Source: Butyrivibrio sp. WCD3002 (GTDB lineage: Bacteria; Bacillota; Clostridia; Lachnospirales; Lachnospiraceae). From it: DNA of 64,000 bases. A program made the position numbers and the translations under genes. Under the pieces are notes generated by a model. That model ran no database searches. It saw only the letters and a list, made by a program, of their open reading frames with translations, and was not told the DNA's origin. Shown in pieces: positions 17,061 through 26,540 of this stretch (positions are counted from its first letter, which is position 1; every line of letters begins with the position of its first letter). The stretch covers positions 496,001-560,000 of the forward strand of contig NZ_AUJO01000001.1 of the NCBI RefSeq assembly GCF_000424265.1, in the 5' to 3' direction.

Positions 17061-18349
17061 TGCGTATTGTAGAACTTAATGAAAACACCAAGGGCGAACT
17101 TCTTGATAAGCTGCTGCAAAGGAGTCCTTCAAATTACGGCGAATACGAGAAAATCGTTGCCGACATCATTGAAAATGTAAGAACAAGAAAAGATGAAGCT
17201 TTATTTGAATATACCTTGAAGTTCGATAAATTCGCACTTTCAAAGGAAACCATAAAGGTAACGGAAGCTGAGATTAAAGAAGCTTATGAGGCACTTGATT
17301 CTACTTTTATTGAGGTCATGAAAAAAAGTGCCGAGAATATCAGAGCCTTCCACGAAAAACAGAAGAGAACAAGCTTTATTGACACAAAGGCTGACGGATC
17401 TATTCTGGGACAGAGAATCTATCCTATTGAAATCTCAGGGGTCTATGTTCCCGGTGGAAAGGCCGCATATCCTTCAAGTGTTCTAATGAACGTTGTTCCT
17501 GCCAAGGTTGCAGGAGTTGAGAGAATTGTTATGTGCACACCTCCCGGAGCTGACGGAAAGGTTAATCCCGGAACTCTGGTTGCTGCAGATATTGCAGGTG
17601 TAACAGAGGTTTATAAGGTTGGCGGTGCGCAGGCTATAGCTGCAATGAGCTTTGGTACGGAGTCAGTTCCCAAGGTAGATAAAATTACAGGTCCCGGCAA
17701 CATATTTGTTGCTCTTGCGAAGAAGGCCTGCTTTGGATATGTATCAATCGATTCAATTGCCGGACCTTCAGAGATACTTGTACTTGCAGATGAAACCTCA
17801 AATCCCAGATATGTTGCTGCAGATCTTTTATCTCAGGCTGAGCACGATGAGATGGCAAGTGCTATACTTATTACAACAAGCATGGAGCTGGCAAATAAGG
17901 TTTCAGAGGAGATCGACGGTTTTCTTCAGACACTTGAAAGATCCGAGATCATAAAGAAATCTCTTGATAATTACGGTTATATTTTTGTAGCAGACAATAT
18001 GGATGATGTGATAGATGCAGCAAATGCCGTAGCATCAGAGCACCTCGAGATCCTTACAAAGAATCCCTTTGAGGTTATGCCTAAGATTAAGCACGCAGGA
18101 GCTATTTTCCTTGGAGCATATTCTTCAGAGCCTCTTGGAGATTATTTTGCAGGTCCCAACCACATCCTTCCTACCAATCAGACAGCAAGATTTTTCTCAC
18201 CTCTGTCAGTAGATGACTTCATTAAGAAGACAAGCATAATTGCTTACTCAGAAGAAGGTCTCAAGGCAGTACATGAGGATATCGAGCTTTTTGCCAAAAA
18301 CGAAGGTCTTACAGCTCACGCTAATTCAATTGCAGTAAGATTCGAATAA
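17060..18349 (+). CDS. hisD: Histidinol dehydrogenase
   Basis: 429 residues. It oxidises L-histidinol to histidine in two NAD-dependent steps and binds zinc. GVYVPGGKAAYPSSVLMN, TGPGNIFVA, SIAGPSEILV and GPNHILPT are the conserved blocks, and the His-Glu-rich SEHLEI segment is present. The start ATG overlaps the hisG stop, so translation is coupled. Confidence 0.97.
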   Translation: MRIVELNENTKGELLDKLLQRSPSNYGEYEKIVADIIENVRTRKDEALFEYTLKFDKFALSKETIKVTEAEIKEAYEALDSTFIEVMKKSAENIRAFHEKQKRTSFIDTKADGSILGQRIYPIEISGVYVPGGKAAYPSSVLMNVVPAKVAGVERIVMCTPPGADGKVNPGTLVAADIAGVTEVYKVGGAQAIAAMSFGTESVPKVDKITGPGNIFVALAKKACFGYVSIDSIAGPSEILVLADETSNPRYVAADLLSQAEHDEMASAILITTSMELANKVSEEIDGFLQTLERSEIIKKSLDNYGYIFVADNMDDVIDAANAVASEHLEILTKNPFEVMPKIKHAGAIFLGAYSSEPLGDYFAGPNHILPTNQTARFFSPLSVDDFIKKTSIIAYSEEGLKAVHEDIELFAKNEGLTAHANSIAVRFE

Positions 18350-18395
18350 GATTTTTATATAGCATGAAGAAAATAAAATTTTAAGGAGATTACTT

Positions 18396-18983
18396 ATGAG
18401 CAGAAGTGCGGTGGTCACAAGAAAGACCGGTGAAACAGACATTACCGTAGAGCTTGAGCTTGACGGAACAGGAAAATCGGAGATAAATACAGGCATTGGA
18501 TTCTTTGATCACATGCTTAGCGCATTTGCAAGACACGGTCTATTTGATTTGACCGTAAATGTTGACGGTGATCTTTATGTTGATGGACACCACTCAGTTG
18601 AAGATACAGGAATCGTTCTTGGTCAGGCTATCGCTCAGGCACTTGGTGATAAGAGCAATATAAAGCGCTATGGTCAGAGAATTCTTCCAATGGATGAGAC
18701 TCTTGTACTTGCTGCAATTGACCTTTGCGGAAGACCATATTTTGTTATGGATGCTGATTTCGAAACACCTATGGTAGGCGGCTTTGATACACAGCTTGTC
18801 CGTGAGTTCTTTTACGCTGTTTCCTACGGAGCTATGATGAATCTTCACCTTCGTGTTATTACAGGAATCAATGACCATCACAAGATTGAAGCTATGTTTA
18901 AGGCTTTTGCCAAGGCTCTTGATGAAGCGACTTTAATTGATGAGAGAATTACAGGTGTCCTCAGTACAAAGGGCACATTATAA
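18396..18983 (+). CDS. hisB: Imidazoleglycerol-phosphate dehydratase
   Basis: 195 residues, the monofunctional form. Manganese-binding His/Glu clusters are visible in FFDHMLSAFARHG, DGHHSVEDTGI and INDHHKIEAMFKAF. It makes imidazole acetol-phosphate. RBS AAGGAG is well placed. A 46-nt gap separates it from hisD. Confidence 0.97.
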   Translation: MSRSAVVTRKTGETDITVELELDGTGKSEINTGIGFFDHMLSAFARHGLFDLTVNVDGDLYVDGHHSVEDTGIVLGQAIAQALGDKSNIKRYGQRILPMDETLVLAAIDLCGRPYFVMDADFETPMVGGFDTQLVREFFYAVSYGAMMNLHLRVITGINDHHKIEAMFKAFAKALDEATLIDERITGVLSTKGTL

Positions 18984-19008
18984 ATACAAAATTTACCGGG
19001 AGAATACA

Positions 19009-20286
19009 ATGCTTAAAAGATTTATACCCTGCATTTATCTGAAAAAAGGAAATGCCGTTAAAGGCTTTGAACAGGATGAAGTACTTGAGCAGACACCACT
19101 TGCTCTTGCTGAACAGTATGATAACGACGACTGCGATGCCATAATTATTTTCGACTTGTCGGAGGGCGATGCAGAGCACGAAGAATCCCTTGATATCATC
19201 AAGGACATCTGTGCAAATGTGGGAACAACTGTATACGGAGCAGGAAATGTAAAGCGTATGGAGGATATTAAGAAACTTCTTTACGCCGGCTGTAAAAAGG
19301 CATGCCTCAATTTTTCAAAACAGGGCAATATCGAAATTCTTCAGGAAGTATCTGAAAAATTCGGAAAAGATAAGATTGCAATCTGTTATACAGAAACTGA
19401 TAAAATCACTGAGAATACAGAGAACATAGAAAAATATGCCGATGAGCTTATTCTTCTTAACAGCTCTCAGATAAAGCAGGCACCTGTTCTTAATATGCCT
19501 ACCATTTTCAGTGTGCCTGACATCTCACTTGATAAGATGCTTGAACTTATGTCAGGTGCAAATACAGCAGGACTTACAGGGGAAGGTATCAACAAGAATT
19601 CAGCTGAGATCCGAGGTATGAAAAAGTTCTGCGCTGATAATGACCTGGCTGTTAACAGAATGATTCCGCAGATCAAGTGGGAAGATCTTAAAAAGAATTC
19701 CGACGGAATGGTTCCGGTTGTCGTACAGGATTACAGAACAGATGCTGTTTTGATGGTTGCTTATTTTAATGAGGAATCCTTCTATAAGACCATTGATTGC
19801 GGAAAAATGACCTATTTTAGCAGAAGCAGGAACGAGCTTTGGCTTAAGGGTGAGACCAGCGGTCACTTCCAGTATGTAAAAAAGCTTACTGCAGACTGCG
19901 ATCTTGATACTATCCTTGCAAAGGTTAAGCAGGTTGGGGCAGCTTGTCATACAGGCAGCTATTCTTGCTTCTTCAATGAAATCGCTTCAAGAAACTATTC
20001 AGAGAAAAATCCTCAGAGAGTTCTTGACAGCGTATTTGAAGTTATAAGAGACAGAAAGGTTAATCCGAGGGAAGGTTCTTATACTAACTATCTTTACGAA
20101 AAGGGCCTTGATAAGATACTTAAAAAAGTTGGCGAAGAGAGTACCGAAATGGTTATCGCCGCAAAAAATACAAATTCTAATGAACTCGTTTACGAAATGG
20201 CAGATTTTTTGTATCATATGATGGTACTTATGTCAGAGAAAAATATTTCCTGGGAGGAGATTACCGACGAACTGGCCAGGAGATGA
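19009..20286 (+). CDS. hisIE: HisIE bifunctional enzyme with a degenerate HisF/HisA-like N-terminal domain
   Basis: 425 residues from ATG 19009, 25 nt after hisB; an earlier in-frame ATG (18937) lies inside hisB without a ribosome site. Residues 1 to about 215 resemble a HisF-type TIM barrel (LKRFIPCIYLKKGNAVKG), but the catalytic Asp of HisF (PCLDV) is Tyr10 here and the second Asp region reads AICYTE. About 220-330 is phosphoribosyl-AMP cyclohydrolase with the metal site (DCDLDT, ACHTGSYSCF). About 335-425 is phosphoribosyl-ATP pyrophosphatase (GEESTEMVIAAKN). It does steps 2 and 3 of histidine synthesis. hisA, hisF, hisH and hisC are not in this cluster. Confidence 0.9.
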   Translation: MLKRFIPCIYLKKGNAVKGFEQDEVLEQTPLALAEQYDNDDCDAIIIFDLSEGDAEHEESLDIIKDICANVGTTVYGAGNVKRMEDIKKLLYAGCKKACLNFSKQGNIEILQEVSEKFGKDKIAICYTETDKITENTENIEKYADELILLNSSQIKQAPVLNMPTIFSVPDISLDKMLELMSGANTAGLTGEGINKNSAEIRGMKKFCADNDLAVNRMIPQIKWEDLKKNSDGMVPVVVQDYRTDAVLMVAYFNEESFYKTIDCGKMTYFSRSRNELWLKGETSGHFQYVKKLTADCDLDTILAKVKQVGAACHTGSYSCFFNEIASRNYSEKNPQRVLDSVFEVIRDRKVNPREGSYTNYLYEKGLDKILKKVGEESTEMVIAAKNTNSNELVYEMADFLYHMMVLMSEKNISWEEITDELARR

Positions 20287-20319
20287 TTTTTCTTAATAAT
20301 AGAATTATTGAGGTGTAGT

Positions 20320-22197
20320 TTGAACGAGAAATTAGCTTTATCAGATGAGATTCTTCTTAGCATTGGCAAACCAGAGCGCTATGTTGGCGGTGAGGTTAAC
20401 TCTGTTATCAAGAATCTTTCTGATGTAAAAATACGTTTTGCATTCTGTTTCCCTGATGTTTATGAGATTGGTATGTCCCATCTCGGAATTCAGATACTAT
20501 ACGGAATGTTCAACGAATATGAAGACGTATGGTGTGAGCGGGTATATTCTCCATGGGATGATCTTGATAAGATCATGAGAGAGAAAAATATCCCGCTTTT
20601 TGCGCTTGAATCGCAGGACCCTGTGAAGAATTTTGATTTTCTTGGTTTTACATTGCAGTATGAGATGTGTTATACCAATATTCTTCAGGTTCTTGATTTG
20701 TCAGGCATTGCACTTTACAGCAAGGACAGGGAAGAAAACGATCCTATTGTAATAGGCGGAGGTCCCTGCACATATAATCCTGAGCCAATCGCAGATTTCT
20801 TTGATATCTTCTATATCGGAGAAGGCGAGACCAGATATCGTGACCTTTTTGATCTATATGAAAAATGCAAGGAAGAGGGCATATCAAGAAAAGATTTCCT
20901 TAAGAGGGTAGCACAGATACCCGGAATGTACGTACCATCTCTTTATGAGATTAACTACAATGAGGACGGAACAGTAAGTGAGATCAAGCCTCTTGAAGGT
21001 GCACCTGCTGTAATTGAGAAGGAACTTTGCACAGATCTTAGTGATGCTTATTATCCCATGAAGCCTGTAATGCCTTTTATTAAGGTCACTCAGGACAGGG
21101 CGGTAATCGAAGTCATGAGAGGCTGTATCAGAGGCTGCAGATTCTGCCAGGCAGGTCAGCTCTACAGACCGCTTCGTGAAAGAGACGTCGAAAAGCTCAA
21201 AGAGTATGCTATGACTCTTATTAAAAACACAGGTTATGAAGAAATCTCTTTAAGCTCACTTAGTACCAGTGATTATTCAAAGCTTAACGAACTCCTTGAG
21301 TTCCTGATTGATTACTGTAATGAGCACAAGGTAAACATCTCACTTCCGTCACTTCGAATTGACGCCTTCTCGCTTGATGTTATGAGTAAGGTTCAGGATG
21401 TTAAGAAATCTTCACTTACCTTTGCACCTGAAGCCGGCACTCAGCGAATGAGAAATGTTATAAACAAAGGCCTTACAGAAGAGGATATTCTTAAGGGATC
21501 CCACGAAGCCTTTGTTGGTGGTTGGAATAAGGTTAAGCTTTACTTCATGCTTGGCCTTCCCGGTGAAACCACAGAGGATATCGAAGGTATCGGAGATATA
21601 GCAAATAAAATAGCAGTTGAGTACTTTGAAACCGTTCCCAAGGAAAAGAGAAACGGCAGAACGATAGAGATTACTGCAAGTACATCCTTCTTTGTTCCGA
21701 AACCATTTACTCCATTCCAGTGGGCATCAATGAACACTAAGGAAGAGTTTCTTGAAAAAGCAAACATTACCAGAAAAGGTATTATGTCCCAGCTTAACCA
21801 GAAGCATATAAAGTATAACTGGCATGAAGCTGACGCCAGCATGCTTGAAGGAATTCTCGCAAGAGGTGACAGAAAACTATCTACTGTTATTTATAATGTT
21901 TATAAAAGAGGCTGCATTTTTGATGCCTGGAGCGAATTCTTTAAAAATAACATTTGGATGGAAGAGCTTGAAAATGCCGGTCTTGATCCTATGTTCTATG
22001 TAAAACGTGAAAGAACAAAGGACGAGATCCTTCCTTGGGATATGATAAGCTGTGGAGTATCAAAGGAATTCCTTTGGAGAGAATGGGAACGCTCAAAACA
22101 GGGCGTTGTGTCACCTAACTGCAGACAGGCATGTATGGGCTGCGGCGGAGCTAATTATGGTGTCGGTATCTGCTTCCAACCCAAAACAGGAGTATAA
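20320..22197 (+). CDS. B12-binding-like radical SAM protein (TIGR03960 family)
   Basis: About 625 residues. The likely start is TTG 20320 with GAGGTG 4-9 nt upstream; TTG 20308 is an alternative but would overlap that site. The radical SAM cluster motif is CIRGCRFC (in EVMRGCIRGCRFCQAG), preceded by a domain like the cobalamin-binding fold. A C-terminal Cys-rich end (CRQACMGCGG) may hold another cluster. The gene is always found next to the DUF2344 gene that follows; the pair is thought to modify RNA or protein but the reaction is unproven. Confidence 0.85.
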   Translation: MNEKLALSDEILLSIGKPERYVGGEVNSVIKNLSDVKIRFAFCFPDVYEIGMSHLGIQILYGMFNEYEDVWCERVYSPWDDLDKIMREKNIPLFALESQDPVKNFDFLGFTLQYEMCYTNILQVLDLSGIALYSKDREENDPIVIGGGPCTYNPEPIADFFDIFYIGEGETRYRDLFDLYEKCKEEGISRKDFLKRVAQIPGMYVPSLYEINYNEDGTVSEIKPLEGAPAVIEKELCTDLSDAYYPMKPVMPFIKVTQDRAVIEVMRGCIRGCRFCQAGQLYRPLRERDVEKLKEYAMTLIKNTGYEEISLSSLSTSDYSKLNELLEFLIDYCNEHKVNISLPSLRIDAFSLDVMSKVQDVKKSSLTFAPEAGTQRMRNVINKGLTEEDILKGSHEAFVGGWNKVKLYFMLGLPGETTEDIEGIGDIANKIAVEYFETVPKEKRNGRTIEITASTSFFVPKPFTPFQWASMNTKEEFLEKANITRKGIMSQLNQKHIKYNWHEADASMLEGILARGDRKLSTVIYNVYKRGCIFDAWSEFFKNNIWMEELENAGLDPMFYVKRERTKDEILPWDMISCGVSKEFLWREWERSKQGVVSPNCRQACMGCGGANYGVGICFQPKTGV

Positions 22198-22263
22198 CTT
22201 CAGATTACTACAGTATTTATCAGATAATAATTGATATTTTTATAATTAGACTTAGGAAAAAAC

Positions 22264-23016
22264 ATGGAAAAACTTAGATTAAAATTTTCAAAGCATGGTC
22301 CCATTCGCTTTCTTGGACATTTGGACGTAATGCGTTATGTTCAAAAGGCTATAAGACGTGCTGAAATAGATATTAAATACAGCGAGGGCTTAAGTCCTCA
22401 CCAAATTCTTTCATTTGCTCAACCTTTAAGCGTGGGTTCAACTACAGATGGAGATTATATTGACATGACTGTCAATTCTTTGGAATCACCTGAGGCTGTA
22501 ATGAATGCTTTGAATGAAGTAATGAATGAAGGCATCGTAATAATTGCTGTTACGGCTCTTCCAGAGAAGTGTGTGAACGCCATGACCAGCGTTGCTGCAG
22601 CTGAATACCTTATTTCCTTCAGAGAAGGTAAGGCACCAAATTTCAATTTAGAGGCTACTATGAAGGCATTCATGGAACAGCCTGAAATCCCTGCAATTAA
22701 GAAAACCAAGAACGGTGAGAAAACAATCGATATTAAACCTCTGATATTTAAATACGAGATTTTAGACGATAAAATACATTTGTTATTATCTGCCGGAAGC
22801 GCTAATAACCTGAAGGCAGCGCTTTTTATCGAAAGTCTTTATAATTTTGCCGGAGAAGAAATGCAGGAATTTGCTGCTGTATTCCACAGAGTTGAAACTT
22901 ATCTGGCCGGAGAGGATGAGAAGGGACATTATGTTCAGCCCATGATTCCTGAAAAACTCTATGACTTCTCCTTTGCTGCTCCCGGAAAAGCTGAAATGGG
23001 TAAGATATATGTCTGA
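22264..23016 (+). CDS. TIGR03936/DUF2344 family protein
   Basis: 250 residues. The N-terminus (LRLKFSKHGPIRFLGHLDVMRYVQKAIRRAEI) is the DUF2344 signature. It partners the radical SAM gene upstream; in some bacteria the two are one fused protein. Its 3' end overlaps the ribonuclease G gene by 8 nt. Biochemical role unknown to me. Confidence 0.88.
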   Translation: MEKLRLKFSKHGPIRFLGHLDVMRYVQKAIRRAEIDIKYSEGLSPHQILSFAQPLSVGSTTDGDYIDMTVNSLESPEAVMNALNEVMNEGIVIIAVTALPEKCVNAMTSVAAAEYLISFREGKAPNFNLEATMKAFMEQPEIPAIKKTKNGEKTIDIKPLIFKYEILDDKIHLLLSAGSANNLKAALFIESLYNFAGEEMQEFAAVFHRVETYLAGEDEKGHYVQPMIPEKLYDFSFAAPGKAEMGKIYV

Positions 23017-24031
23017 TATTGTTATTACGAAGTGGCATGACAAGCTCTCGATCCTTGGCTTTACAGATGGAACCCTTGAATATCTTAAGGTTCTTGACGG
23101 TAATGACAGACGAGGAAATGTCTACTCGGGTAGAGTAGAAAATAAAGCTAATAATATTGATGCTCTTTTTGTGCGCTTTGAGGCAGGCCAGGGTAAACGC
23201 GGCATAGGTTTTTTACCAATTAAAACAATACCGACTGAATGCGTTCTTAATAGACATGTGAATAATGCTTCAGAGATAAAACCGGGTGATATTTTACTTG
23301 TTCAGATCAGAACTGATGAACATAAAACAAAGCAGGCAAGACTGTCTTCAAAAATAAAGCTTCATTCATCCGAGTATGATGGCGATCTTAATAAGCTTAT
23401 AAATATTGCTAAGACCAGAACTGAGCATCAGCTTATTATAAATCGAGGACTTACTCTCAGCGGAGAGATAGATGCAGCAAAACATCGTTTATCAAAAACA
23501 TCTGATACCGATGATTATAAAATAGTATCTGATATCAAAAGCATATGCGATGAGCTTATTGAGAACAATATTGACTGTGAATACTATGACGAAGAAGAGC
23601 AGAGAATATCTCTTGCAGTTCACTACAGCATAACAAGCAAAACCGAGGATTTATTAAAAAAGAAGGTATGGCTTAAATCAGGTGGATATATTATTGTAGA
23701 GCAGACCGAAACGCTGAACCTGATAGATGTTAATTCAGGTAAGAGCCAAAAGAAAACAGATGATTTTTTCTTATTATTAAATAAAGAAGCAGCAGATGAA
23801 TGTGTCAGGCAGATAAGGCTCAGAAATCTTTCCGGAATGATACTTATTGATTTTGTATCAATGAAGGATAAGGAATTGCAGAATGAGCTCATTAAATATA
23901 TAGAAGAGATTACTTCCGGTGATCCCGATCATTTGAGATTCATAGATCTGACAGGACTTGGTATAATGGAGTTTACCAGAGATAAAAAGTATAAATCCTT
24001 GTCAGAAACTATTGACTTTAAACATTTGTGA
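23009..24031 (+). CDS. rng: Ribonuclease G/E family protein, short form
   Basis: 340 residues from ATG 23009; the longer frame from 22961 lies inside the preceding gene. The S1 domain (GNVYSGRVENKANNIDALFVRF) interrupts an RNase H-like region, and the metal-binding Asp residues are in LNLIDVNSGK and MILIDFVS. The protein stops right where the zinc-link CPxC motif of E. coli RNase G/E would start, so it lacks the tetramer-forming zinc site and the C-terminal scaffold. It likely processes rRNA and mRNA. It precedes the L21 leader. Confidence 0.9.
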   Translation: MSDIVITKWHDKLSILGFTDGTLEYLKVLDGNDRRGNVYSGRVENKANNIDALFVRFEAGQGKRGIGFLPIKTIPTECVLNRHVNNASEIKPGDILLVQIRTDEHKTKQARLSSKIKLHSSEYDGDLNKLINIAKTRTEHQLIINRGLTLSGEIDAAKHRLSKTSDTDDYKIVSDIKSICDELIENNIDCEYYDEEEQRISLAVHYSITSKTEDLLKKKVWLKSGGYIIVEQTETLNLIDVNSGKSQKKTDDFFLLLNKEAADECVRQIRLRNLSGMILIDFVSMKDKELQNELIKYIEEITSGDPDHLRFIDLTGLGIMEFTRDKKYKSLSETIDFKHL

Positions 24032-24052
24032 TGTTATTATATCACAGTATGC

Positions 24053-24101
24053 CGCTTAACGAGGTCGAAGTGGATACTTTTTTATCCCACCATAGTTAGC
24101 G
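24053..24101 (+). promoter_or_regulatory. Structured leader of the L21-L27 operon (L21 leader-like)
   Basis: Between the ribonuclease G stop and rplU, CGCTTAAC (24053-24060) can pair with GTTAGCG (24095-24101), enclosing GTGGATA (24070-24076) paired with TATCCCAC (24083-24090). Firmicutes have a known autoregulatory L21 leader at this position, where L21 binds its own mRNA. The match is by position and fold; I cannot run a covariance search. Confidence 0.6.
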
Positions 24102-24125
24102 AGATTTAGAAGAAGGAGGTGCCTT

Positions 24126-24434
24126 ATGTACGCAATTATAGTTACTGGTGGTAAGCAGTACAAGGTTTCCGAAGGCGATGTAATCCGCGTTGAGAAGCTT
24201 GACGTAGAAGCCGGAAAAGAAGTTACATTTGATAATGTTATTGCAGTAAATGATGATACAACTCTTAAGGTTGCTGGTGATGTAGCAAACGCTAAGGTTA
24301 GCGCAACTGTTATGGAACAGGGCAAGGGCAAGAAGGTTATCGTTTACAAGTACAAGTCTAAGACTGGATATCACAAGAAGAACGGTCACAGACAGTGCTT
24401 CACAAGCGTGAAGATTGACAAGATTTCTCTTTAA
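24126..24434 (+). CDS. rplU: 50S ribosomal protein L21
   Basis: 102 residues, standard length. MYAIIVTGGKQYKVSEGD at the N-terminus and YKSKTGYHKKNGHRQ near the C-terminus are diagnostic. It binds 23S rRNA. RBS AAGGAGG is very strong, as usual for ribosomal proteins. The leader upstream probably controls it together with prp and rpmA. Confidence 0.98.
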   Translation: MYAIIVTGGKQYKVSEGDVIRVEKLDVEAGKEVTFDNVIAVNDDTTLKVAGDVANAKVSATVMEQGKGKKVIVYKYKSKTGYHKKNGHRQCFTSVKIDKISL

Positions 24435-24456
24435 TCTTGGAGAAGATGTTTGAAAT

Positions 24457-24786
24457 ATGACTAGTATCGTAATTCGTAAAAATTCTGACGGCGAATACAT
24501 GGGCTTTGAATTAAGCGGACATGCAGGATCCGGCGAATACGGGAAAGACATTGTATGTGCAGCCATTTCCATGCTCACTATTAACACTGTTAATTCCCTC
24601 GAAAAGTTTACAGATGATGCTTTTACCTGTGATGCAAATGCCGAAGAGGGTCATATCTTAGTTACTTCAGAGAATGGCTTTTCAGCAGAAGGTGAGTTAT
24701 TGTTAAAATCCTTCGAACTCGGTATTACAGGAGTTTTCAAACAATATGGTAATGAATTTTTGGACATTAAATTCGAGGAGGTGTAA
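24457..24786 (+). CDS. prp: Ribosomal-processing cysteine protease Prp
   Basis: 109 residues of the YsxB/Prp family. The catalytic pair His22 (SGHAGSGEYGKD) and Cys34 (IVCAAIS) sits at the same numbers as in the characterised staphylococcal enzyme. Prp removes the N-terminal extension of L27, and such an extension is encoded by the next gene. The order L21-Prp-L27 is conserved in Firmicutes. Confidence 0.95.
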   Translation: MTSIVIRKNSDGEYMGFELSGHAGSGEYGKDIVCAAISMLTINTVNSLEKFTDDAFTCDANAEEGHILVTSENGFSAEGELLLKSFELGITGVFKQYGNEFLDIKFEEV

Positions 24787-24789
24787 GTC

Positions 24790-25074
24790 ATGTTGAATAT
24801 GGACCTTCAATTTTTTGCTCATAAAAAGGGTGTAGGATCAACCAAAAACGGTCGTGATTCTGAGTCAAAGCGCCTTGGAGCAAAGAGAGCTGACGGACAA
24901 TTCGTAAAGGCTGGAAATATTTTATACAGACAGCGCGGCACACATATTCATCCCGGTGTAAACGTTGGTATCGGTAAGGATGATACTCTTTTTGCACTCG
25001 TTGATGGTGTACTTCGTTTTGAGCGCAAGGGCCGTGATAAGAAGCAGGCTAGCGTTTACGCTGTAGAGAAGTAA
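24790..25074 (+). CDS. rpmA: 50S ribosomal protein L27 with a Prp-cleavable N-terminus
   Basis: 94 residues. The first nine residues MLNMDLQFF are the extension cut by Prp between Phe9 and Ala10, leaving [15 protein letters not shown], whose N-terminus reaches the peptidyl transferase centre. RBS GAGGAGGTG overlaps the end of prp. An intrinsic terminator follows. Confidence 0.98.
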   Translation: MLNMDLQFFAHKKGVGSTKNGRDSESKRLGAKRADGQFVKAGNILYRQRGTHIHPGVNVGIGKDDTLFALVDGVLRFERKGRDKKQASVYAVEK

Positions 25075-25092
25075 TCAGTTTCGATTTTTTTA

Positions 25093-25126
25093 AGCTCCAA
25101 ACATTTTATGTTTGGAGCTATTTTTT
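25093..25126 (+). terminator. Rho-independent terminator after rpmA
   Basis: AGCTCCAAACA pairs perfectly with TGTTTGGAGCT (11 bp, 5-nt loop), followed by A and six T. It ends the L21-Prp-L27 transcript. Confidence 0.93.
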
Positions 25127-25193
25127 ACTTAATTGATGCGCATTGGCGCTTTGTCTCAATATTTGAGATATAACATTTATTTTAGGAGAGAAT

Positions 25194-26540
25194 ATGCCTG
25201 CATTTGTTGATAGAGCAAGAATATTTGTCAAAAGCGGTAAGGGTGGCGACGGCCATATTTCTTTTAGAAGAGAGAAATTCGTTGCTAACGGTGGCCCCGA
25301 TGGTGGTGACGGCGGAAAAGGCGGCGATGTAGTTGTAGTCGTTGATCCCGGTGTAAATACACTTTCCGATTTCCATTTTGGTGGTAAATATAAAGCTGAA
25401 AACGGCGAGGATGGCGGAAAAAGAAGATGCCACGGTAAACAGGGTAAGGACATAGTTATAAAGGTTCCTGAAGGTACCGTTATAAAGGATGCCGCAAGCG
25501 GAAAAGTAATTGTAGACATGTCAAAGGACACTAAAGAGTTTGTGCTTCTTAAAGGTGGAAAAGGCGGTAATGGTAACATGCATTATGCAACAAGTACCAT
25601 GCAGGCTCCGCGTTATGCGCAGCCCGGTCAGCCCGCTAAAGAGCTTGAGATTTTACTTGAGCTTAAGATGATAGCTGATGTAGGTCTCGTTGGATTCCCC
25701 AATGTCGGTAAATCAACATTCCTTACAAAGGTGTCAAATGCCAGACCCAAGGTTGCAAACTATCATTTCACAACACTTACTCCTATGCTTGGCGTTGTAA
25801 GTCTTAATGATGCTAAGGGATTCGTAGTTGCCGATATCCCCGGACTTATTGAAGGTGCAGCAGAGGGTGCCGGTCTTGGTCATGAGTTTCTTCGTCACAT
25901 TGAGAGAACAAGGATGATGATCCATGTTGTAGATGTTGCAGGGACAGAGGGCAGAGATCCGTTTGAAGACATTGAAGCAATAAATAATGAGCTTTCCAAA
26001 TACAATGCAGATATCACAAAAAAGGTGCAGGTCATAGCAGCAAATAAGATTGATATGCTTCCTGATGGTGAAGACAGTGAGATCATAGGAAAGCTTAGAG
26101 ATAAATATGAACCTTTGGGAGTAAAAGTATTCGCTACATCCACCCTTACAGGAAAGGGTATCAATGAGCTTTTATATTACATTAGTACAGAGCTTGATAA
26201 GATTGGCGATACAACAGTTGTATTCGAAAGTGAGTATGACCCTGAAGTAGAGCTTAAAGAAGAAGCAGAAGCATTCTCAGTTACTTATGATTCCGACGAG
26301 AAGGAATATGTTATCGAAGGACCTAAGATTGAAAAGATGCTTGGTTATACCAACCTTGATTCTGAAAAGGGCTTTGCTTTCTTCCAGAACTTCTTAGAAG
26401 AAACAGGTATACTGGATCAGCTTGAGGCTCTTGGAATTCAGGAAGGTGATACAGTAAGAATGTATGGTTACAGCTTCGATTATTATAAGAATGCTGATAC
26501 AAATACCGAAATGGAGGTAGATGATGAACTTAACCAGTAA
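25194..26540 (+). CDS. obgE: GTPase ObgE/CgtA
   Basis: 448 residues. The Gly-rich Obg fold is residues 1-158. The GTPase domain has G1 GFPNVGKST and switch motif DIPGLIEGA, and a C-terminal OCT domain (about 355-430) typical of Gram-positive Obg is present. It acts in 50S ribosome assembly and in stress and growth control. RBS AGGAGA. It overlaps yhbY by 17 nt from the chosen start. Confidence 0.97.
   Translation: MPAFVDRARIFVKSGKGGDGHISFRREKFVANGGPDGGDGGKGGDVVVVVDPGVNTLSDFHFGGKYKAENGEDGGKRRCHGKQGKDIVIKVPEGTVIKDAASGKVIVDMSKDTKEFVLLKGGKGGNGNMHYATSTMQAPRYAQPGQPAKELEILLELKMIADVGLVGFPNVGKSTFLTKVSNARPKVANYHFTTLTPMLGVVSLNDAKGFVVADIPGLIEGAAEGAGLGHEFLRHIERTRMMIHVVDVAGTEGRDPFEDIEAINNELSKYNADITKKVQVIAANKIDMLPDGEDSEIIGKLRDKYEPLGVKVFATSTLTGKGINELLYYISTELDKIGDTTVVFESEYDPEVELKEEAEAFSVTYDSDEKEYVIEGPKIEKMLGYTNLDSEKGFAFFQNFLEETGILDQLEALGIQEGDTVRMYGYSFDYYKNADTNTEMEVDDELNQ

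Noticed and set aside
25118..25579. 153-codon minus-strand frame over the start of obgE
   Set aside because: It is the antisense of the Gly-rich Obg domain and gives a Pro/Ser-rich product typical of such shadows.
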